A DNA stretch of 64,000 bases from Micractinium sp. NFX-FRZ (lineage: Eukaryota > Chlorophyta > Trebouxiophyceae > Chlorellales > Chlorellaceae), in contig JAPTJF010000046.1 of NCBI GenBank assembly GCA_029339195.1, forward strand, positions 1-64,000, given 5' to 3'. This document shows, in pieces, positions 62,819-64,000 of this stretch. Position 1 is the first letter of the stretch. Every line of letters begins with the position of its first letter. Under the pieces are notes generated by a model that did not search any database, was not told the origin of the DNA, and saw nothing but the letters and a program-made list of their open reading frames with translations. The translations under genes and the position numbers were made by a program.

Positions 62819-64000
62819 ATGGACCCTACAATGTGGTTCACACCAGGGACTTCTGAAATATCAAGGCGGAAATATCTGAACTCCGTGCCTGTCTCTCCTC
62901 ACATTGCGCACTACCAAGCAGAGGGCACACACTATTGTAGAACGACAGCCACTCTATCTGAAGTGTTAGAGGGAATGCCTAGCGAATCGGCTGAGGCGGA
63001 CTTTAACGGGCAGGTGCGGCCCGCCTGTGGCATGCCAAGCCGCAATCATGCTAGCACAAGCAGGGGGGGCGCGCAGGGGCCGGGGTGGCGGCCTTCGGCC
63101 GTGGCGCGCGGAGCGCTGTATCTGGCCCGCTCACGAGCATATCTGGCCCGCTCACGAGCGCGCACCCGGCCGCAACGCGCTCTCACGGACAAGGTCTGAG
63201 CTGTGGCCGACTTGCTGTCCCCGCCCCCTGGCCTGCAGGAGGGCGGCGCCGACCCTGCGGCCGCGGTTCCCGCCGACGTCGCCGCGTTCATGACCCAGTT
63301 TGTGGCGACGCTCACCACGCCCGAGAATGAGCTGGAGCAGCAGGTGCATTGGGTCACACACAGGGGTGTGCGTCACAGCCAGCAACTCACTTGTGTCGGG
63401 GCATGGGAGCTGGCAGTGTGCGGCGGGCAAGGCTAAGGGTGCCAGCAATAGCACCGTGCGGGCTGCCTGGGCGCTGCACCGGGGCAGAAAGGCTCTTTTA
63501 TCAGCACACCCCGTGCTGGGGCACACCCCAGATTCTGAATCTCCTCCCCTTCTTTGCCACTCCCACTCCACGCCACCTCACCTGCAGCTGGCAGAGGCAG
63601 CCACCCGTTGGGTTGCCCGGCACGAGCCGCTCGGCCCCACCATCCCGGCATGGCCCGCCCCCGCCGCACGCTGCCTGGTGGGCAGCAGCATGAACAACTC
63701 GCGCTGCAGCAGCCCCTGCTGGAGCGGCAGCGGTGATGCAGTCCCCGCTGCCCCCACTTGGGGCGGCGGCGGCGGCGCGGGGCCTGGCCCGGGCAGCAGC
63801 GGGCGCAGCAGCGAGGAGGGCAGCAGCGCAGCGTGGCGCCTGTGCAGCTGGCTGCAGCGCCAGGGCTGGCCCGCGCAGCACTGCGCCTCCTTCCGCAGCG
63901 GCAGCGCCGGCGGCAGCGCCGGCGGCTCCGGCTCCGGCTGGCGCTTCTCCTCAGGCCACGAATTTGTGCTGGTCTACCCCCAGCACTGCAGCTGGTCAAG
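62819..64000 (+). CDS. Hypothetical protein, 5' part only (runs off the right edge)
   Basis: Three exons join in phase: 62819-63013, 63239-63343 and 63598 to beyond 64000. The N-terminus MDPTMWFTPGTSEISRRKYL is hydrophilic and ordinary in composition, unlike the low-complexity proteins elsewhere. Exon 2 gives an amphipathic helix (AFMTQFVATLTTPENELEQQ). Exon 3 continues LAEAATRWVARHEPLGPTIP, then Ser/Gly/Pro-rich sequence, ending in aromatic motifs (WRLCSWLQRQGWPAQHC, WRFSSGHEFVLVYPQ). No family is recognised from the part visible. Confidence 0.6.
63119..63159 (+). repeat. 20-base tandem repeat in intron 1 of the last gene
   Basis: Two copies of tatctggcccgctcacgagc separated by one base, followed by a partial third. 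Confidence 0.9.

Noticed and set aside
63433..63999. 188-codon minus-strand frame at the right edge
   Set aside because: Arg/Ala-rich shadow of the plus-strand exon 63598-64000, which joins in phase with two upstream exons.
1..64000. tRNA, rRNA, riboswitch or transposase genes
   Set aside because: Looked for cloverleaf-like segments, rRNA-like blocks, terminal inverted repeats and transposase motifs by eye; none was convincing. A covariance-model and TE search would be needed to exclude them.

Overview
This window looks like nuclear DNA of a unicellular green alga, most likely a trebouxiophyte of the Chlorella type. It is very GC-rich, and almost every recognisable gene is cut into short exons. 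The introns are GT-AG, with a few GC-AG. Several genes are followed by TGTAA, the chlorophyte-type polyadenylation signal. Gene content agrees: the chloroplast regulator FLU, an mTERF protein, plant-type TOM20, proline-rich wall glycoproteins, and transit-peptide and signal-peptide proteins. There are no operons, ribosome binding sites, CRISPR arrays or prophage genes. All gene models below were built by reading exons and checking that splice phases add up.

Layout. 1-3179 (-): secreted cysteine-rich protein running off the left edge. 5598-12527 (+): three housekeeping genes in a row: exosome cap subunit CSL4, ALG13 (N-glycan UDP-GlcNAc transferase) and TOM20 (mitochondrial import receptor). 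14344-15180 (-): low-complexity membrane-type protein. 15790-17658 (+): START/SRPBCC-like protein. 18455-21514 (-): RING E3 ligase and a class II aldolase/adducin-domain enzyme. 22083-24651 (+): two hypothetical genes. 26500-29906 (-): a large membrane-anchored coiled-coil protein, divergent from a giant (over 2,000 residue) nuclear-looking protein at about 30488-38887 (+) that carries repeated CXXC-like cysteine knuckles.

39251-48374: two near-identical copies of a small secreted-protein gene flank a short-chain dehydrogenase and a proline-rich wall glycoprotein. 49079-51428 (+): polytopic membrane protein. 52144-54254 (-): HAD-family pyrimidine 5'-nucleotidase-like enzyme. 55076-57922 (-): mTERF protein, head to head with FLU at 58193-62271 (+), an inhibitor of tetrapyrrole synthesis. 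62819-64000 (+): a partial unknown gene.

The most unusual signal is a pattern rather than a gene. In at least five genes (CSL4, ALG13, TOM20, mTERF, FLU) the introns hold decayed copies of the neighbouring exon edge together with its splice site ('exon-boundary echoes'). ALG13 intron 3 has four such copies. A similar relic of the aldolase gene's 3' end lies behind the RING gene. The second notable item is the giant CXXC-like protein. The neighbouring genes do not form a pathway; FLU and mTERF both act on organelles and may share a promoter.
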